DNA of 40,135 nt, from positions 1 through 40,135 of the IMG/VR virus record IMGVR_UViG_3300020472_000063, one strand, 5' to 3'. The translations under genes were made by a program, and so were the position numbers. Shown piece after piece: positions 37,358-40,135 of this stretch. How positions within the stretch are numbered: the first letter of the stretch is position 1; each line of letters begins with the position of its first letter. The notes beneath the pieces were generated by a model that made no database searches, was not told the origin of the DNA, and saw only the letters and a program-made list of their open reading frames with translations. The stretch comes from a virus.

Positions 37358-40135
37358 TTATTTACTTTCTAAATCTTCTATTCTCTTCAATGCGTCTTGC
37401 AATGCTGCCCAAAGTATTGGGATCATGTCGGTCTGATTGACGCTCTTATATCTATCCACATGGGTAGACGTAACCACTAAATCGTTCTTATTAATTTTCT
37501 CCTCAACCTCATGTGCAAGAAATCCGATTCTATCTTGTGTTTGGATTTTCTTAGCATCGCATTTGTCGTTCCAACGGTAGCTGTAAACTGGAACGTCTTT
37601 TACTAACGATGCAGCTTCAGAAGTATCCCACAATGCAGTATCATCTTTTAATCGCTGATCTGACCAAGTGGTATGTCCATAGGAAGCAATGTAACCAGCG
37701 ACCTTTATTCCGTAACTTGAGTCTACTGATGTAGCTATAGCCATTCGGTTTGAAATATATCCATCGCCAGTAATGAATAATCCTCCTGTGCTGTTTTTAA
37801 TTCCACCAGATACATAGAGTGCGTAAGTAGAATCTGTTTGAGAACTTGTGTTGTTTACAGTTAAGCCAGAAGTTTCATTGTATATGAGCTTGTGACCTTC
37901 CCCTACAGTGCTGCTACCAAGATGAACTGCAACCTCATGGTCTGTTCCTGTTCCATGAGTTTCGTTTACTGTTCCGCTGCCACTGCCGCTTCCTCCGTCT
38001 ATCCAATGAACCTGACCGTTGCCATTTGTGGAAAGCACTTGCCCGTCTGATCCATAGTCACCCCCTTCATCTTTAATGCCGCCTTTAAACCAAACGTAAT
38101 CATCAAATTTACCAATGCCATTTACGTTCAGCTTGTAGCTGCTTGTAGCTGCCGTTCCTATGCCTACGTCACCTGCAATATCAACGTGACCCGCACTGGT
38201 TATTTTGAATCGTTCGTTAAAATTAGAATTATCGTCGTTGAGTGTGAGAAATTTAAGACTGCCAGAGTTAACTTGAATATCCCAATTGGTGTTTGTTGTG
38301 TCCGATTCATATAAACGAATACCGGGATTGTTACTGGTCAGTGAAAGGAAGCCACCATTGACAGCTAATGTTCCAGTAAGTGCAGTATTTCCGCCAACAG
38401 TTAACCCTGAACTAAGCGTAACACTTTGTGAAAAATATCCAGTGCCTACACAATGAAAGGTGTATGCTGGAGCGGAAGTTTTAATACCAACCCGATCATT
38501 GCTTGCATCAGTGCGAATTAGGTTGGCATCACCATCACCCTCAACTCTGAAATCAACATTGTTACTTCCTTCATTGATCGTGACTTCACCAGAAGTTATC
38601 CGCATCCGCTCTCCATTGTTCACACGAACAGCTACATAGTTATCGGCGTTTGAACCGTAGATTCCATTAGTATCACCACCCCACTCCAGTAAAGCAGTGT
38701 CTACCAGACGACATGAGCCATTAGAACGAAATGTAAACTTCTCCGCTGAGCCGATGAAAAATGCAATGTCGGAAGTCTCATAGTTTTGCAGACGTAACTC
38801 GCCAGCGTTATAACCCAAACGCATCCCTTGATCGCTGCCACTGGTAGTAACGGAGTCGGTGATCCTAAGATAGCCTGTGCCGTCTGACGGACCGTGCAGA
38901 TGGAGGAGGTTTATCGGTGCAGCGACCCCTATGCCAACCGATCCAGAAGTTATACTTACGGTATTCAGATAATTAGTTCCCCCCTGCCTAGTGCCTAGAT
39001 AAAACCTACTAGGCGTATAGCCAAACATAGCCCTGTTATTATCGTCTGCCCCACAAGAAATCTCTGAATTGACATGAAGGCGAGATGAGGGAGCAGTAAG
39101 GCCCAGCGCAAAATCACCAGTGAGAGTTACATCACCATCTGAACTTATTTTTAAATCAGCAGCATCAACTGTTCCAGACGCACTGATATGTAAATCACGG
39201 TTTGCTCCAACTGTTGAAATGTAATGTGTGTCTGAGTCATGCCCTATCTGCATATAGTTACCAGAACTACGTTGTATAGTTAGGTTTCCAGTTGCGGTTA
39301 TTGCTCCAGCAGACGATATGGTTAGCCTCTCCGCATCATCGGTGAACATACGAATTGATCCCGCTTTTTTATGCAGAATATCTAGATGTCCAGCAGTGCC
39401 AGTGACCCCGATCATGCTCATGGTGGTGCTGCCATCTTTTAAGTGAATGTAACTGGTGGCGTTTGTTCCCCATGTTCCTCCATCTTGTATTATTAATTCT
39501 GGAGCAGAGGAATATAAATGGAGGAGGCTTGATGCTGCCGCAGTTCCCACCCCTACGTTACCGCCAATGAAGGATGCACAATAACTACTGCTCCCGCCTC
39601 CGTGGTTAACCACTAAACTTGTGCCGTTGTTGTTGTTCTCAGTGTCAATTGTCGTCGCACCTTTGTTAGTGATTCGGAAACGGTTAGTAGTTCCCTGTCT
39701 CCCTATAAATATATAACCACTGCTAGCTTGGTCTGCATATAAAGCAGATGAGGTGTTGGAGGCACTTATCGTTGCTCCTGTTGCGGTTAAGTCACCAGTA
39801 AGTGCTAGTTGACCTTCTTCATCAAATCTAGCTACCTCAGTTGAACTATTAACGCCATTCTTCCTGACTCCAAATGCGAGTCCAAAACTGTAGTCTGCAC
39901 TTGTTGAATTTATTTTTACTCCTCTAATATATGGCCCACCACCAAGAAAATTATTTGTAGAATATCTCCCGCCAAAAACTATTGAACCACCAATGCCAGC
40001 AGCAAGAGAAGATTGGTCATTGAGATAAATACTAGAGGACGAGTCTGTTGGCTGACCGTTACCTACGCTTTTGTTTACAGTTAATGTACCACTAAACCCA
40101 GCAGTGGTTCCAGTTAACGCTCCACTAAGTGTGCC
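37358..40135 (-). CDS. Tail fibre, C-terminal part with S74 chaperone domain
   Basis: The frame is open from the right edge to the stop at 37358 and joins the left part after removing the 14-base overlap (920 codons here after the junction). Repeated beta segments such as GIGTAATSSYKLNVNGIGKF, VGVGTAAASSLLHLYSSAPE and VGIGVAAPINLLHLHG make the shaft. The last 101 residues are a peptidase S74 intramolecular chaperone: SDQRLKDD, YSYRWND, RIGFLAHEVEE and YKSVNQTDMIPILWAALQDA. The Ser before DQRLK (residue 1535 of the joined protein) and the Lys form the usual self-cleavage dyad; the chaperone trimerises the fibre and is cut off. A GTG at 39613 is only an internal codon. Confidence 0.88.
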   Translation of the reverse strand, partial: GTLSGALTGTTAGFSGTLTVNKSVGNGQPTDSSSSIYLNDQSSLAAGIGGSIVFGGRYSTNNFLGGGPYIRGVKINSTSADYSFGLAFGVRKNGVNSSTEVARFDEEGQLALTGDLTATGATISASNTSSALYADQASSGYIFIGRQGTTNRFRITNKGATTIDTENNNNGTSLVVNHGGGSSSYCASFIGGNVGVGTAAASSLLHLYSSAPELIIQDGGTWGTNATSYIHLKDGSTTMSMIGVTGTAGHLDILHKKAGSIRMFTDDAERLTISSAGAITATGNLTIQRSSGNYMQIGHDSDTHYISTVGANRDLHISASGTVDAADLKISSDGDVTLTGDFALGLTAPSSRLHVNSEISCGADDNNRAMFGYTPSRFYLGTRQGGTNYLNTVSITSGSVGIGVAAPINLLHLHGPSDGTGYLRITDSVTTSGSDQGMRLGYNAGELRLQNYETSDIAFFIGSAEKFTFRSNGSCRLVDTALLEWGGDTNGIYGSNADNYVAVRVNNGERMRITSGEVTINEGSNNVDFRVEGDGDANLIRTDASNDRVGIKTSAPAYTFHCVGTGYFSQSVTLSSGLTVGGNTALTGTLAVNGGFLSLTSNNPGIRLYESDTTNTNWDIQVNSGSLKFLTLNDDNSNFNERFKITSAGHVDIAGDVGIGTAATSSYKLNVNGIGKFDDYVWFKGGIKDEGGDYGSDGQVLSTNGNGQVHWIDGGSGSGSGTVNETHGTGTDHEVAVHLGSSTVGEGHKLIYNETSGLTVNNTSSQTDSTYALYVSGGIKNSTGGLFITGDGYISNRMAIATSVDSSYGIKVAGYIASYGHTTWSDQRLKDDTALWDTSEAASLVKDVPVYSYRWNDKCDAKKIQTQDRIGFLAHEVEEKINKNDLVVTSTHVDRYKSVNQTDMIPILWAALQDALKRIEDLESK
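40122..40135. repeat. Terminal overlap, right copy
   Basis: Identical to bases 1-14 (ccactaagtgtgcc). The codon phase of the fibre is the same in both copies, as needed for circular closure. Confidence 0.85.

Noticed and set aside
37358-39613. Separate 751-residue fibre gene starting at GTG 39613
   Set aside because: The frame is open without stop from the right edge through 39613 and joins the left-edge frame; the GTG is an internal valine codon.
1-40135. CRISPR array, tRNA, integrase, polymerase, tape measure or insertion sequence
   Set aside because: I looked for regular spaced repeats, cloverleaf-like segments in the gaps and family motifs, and found none. The absence is by eye only.

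Overview
The window is very probably a complete, circularly closing genome of a short-tailed (podovirus-type) double-stranded DNA phage of about 40.1 kb. The first 14 bases (1-14) are identical to the last 14 (40122-40135). If that overlap is collapsed, the reading frame at the left edge continues without interruption into the right edge and gives one 1,635-residue tail fibre. Joining the ends without collapsing the overlap puts a stop in that frame. Every gene I can support lies on the minus strand, packed tightly and often with 1-4 base stop/start overlaps, so the map is read from high to low coordinates. I see no tail tape measure, sheath, integrase, DNA polymerase or RNA polymerase. The host cannot be named. 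The DNA is AT-rich, several late genes have purine-rich Shine-Dalgarno (SD) sites, and most early genes have A-rich leaders without one.

Layout in the direction of transcription. (1) About 27.98-22.3 kb is the early region: a winged-helix regulator, then many small genes of mostly unknown function served by three sigma70-type promoters (27681-27653, 25502-25474, 23941-23914). All three carry TACATAC-like operator sequence in the -35/-10 spacer. A 46-residue ribbon-helix-helix protein and a Lar-like anti-restriction protein are encoded here. (2) About 22.3-19.0 kb is replication and recombination: an SSB-like protein with an acidic DDEVPF tail, a DEDDy exonuclease, a RuvC-like resolvase, an initiator with a DnaA domain IV-like head, and a DnaC-type helicase loader. 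A perfect DnaA box and an AT-rich tract lie inside the initiator gene and form a candidate origin. (3) At 18.9-18.5 kb is a secreted RlpA-like enzyme, the best endolysin candidate. (4) About 18.0-13.4 kb holds a putative small terminase, two tandem DUF2589 paralogues, a DUF1599/Nmad1 protein and the large terminase. (5) 13.4-7.1 kb holds a small helix-turn-helix gene, portal, scaffold, SU10-like capsid and connector genes. (6) 7.1-6.4 kb is a compact lysis cassette: two small membrane proteins of 55-56 residues, then nested inner and outer spanins. (7) 6.4 kb back through the origin of numbering to 37.4 kb holds a nozzle-like protein, a glycine-rich adhesin, a small fibre protein and the 1,635-residue fibre with a C-terminal S74 chaperone. 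(8) 37.4-28.6 kb holds two small proteins and three internal virion/ejection proteins of 283, 639 and 1,726 residues. The last has an HExxH motif and sequence typical of polyvalent phage proteins. A metallophosphoesterase then leads back to the early region.

How it works together (inference): the host RNA polymerase would read the repressible early promoters. The phage loads the host replicative helicase through its own initiator and loader and relies on the host polymerase. Terminase fills SU10-like capsids, and the nozzle, fibres and internal proteins build the injection machine. Holin-like proteins, RlpA and spanins open the cell. No stretch longer than about 140 bases lacks a gene; the longest gaps are 10729-10866 and 17411-17548.
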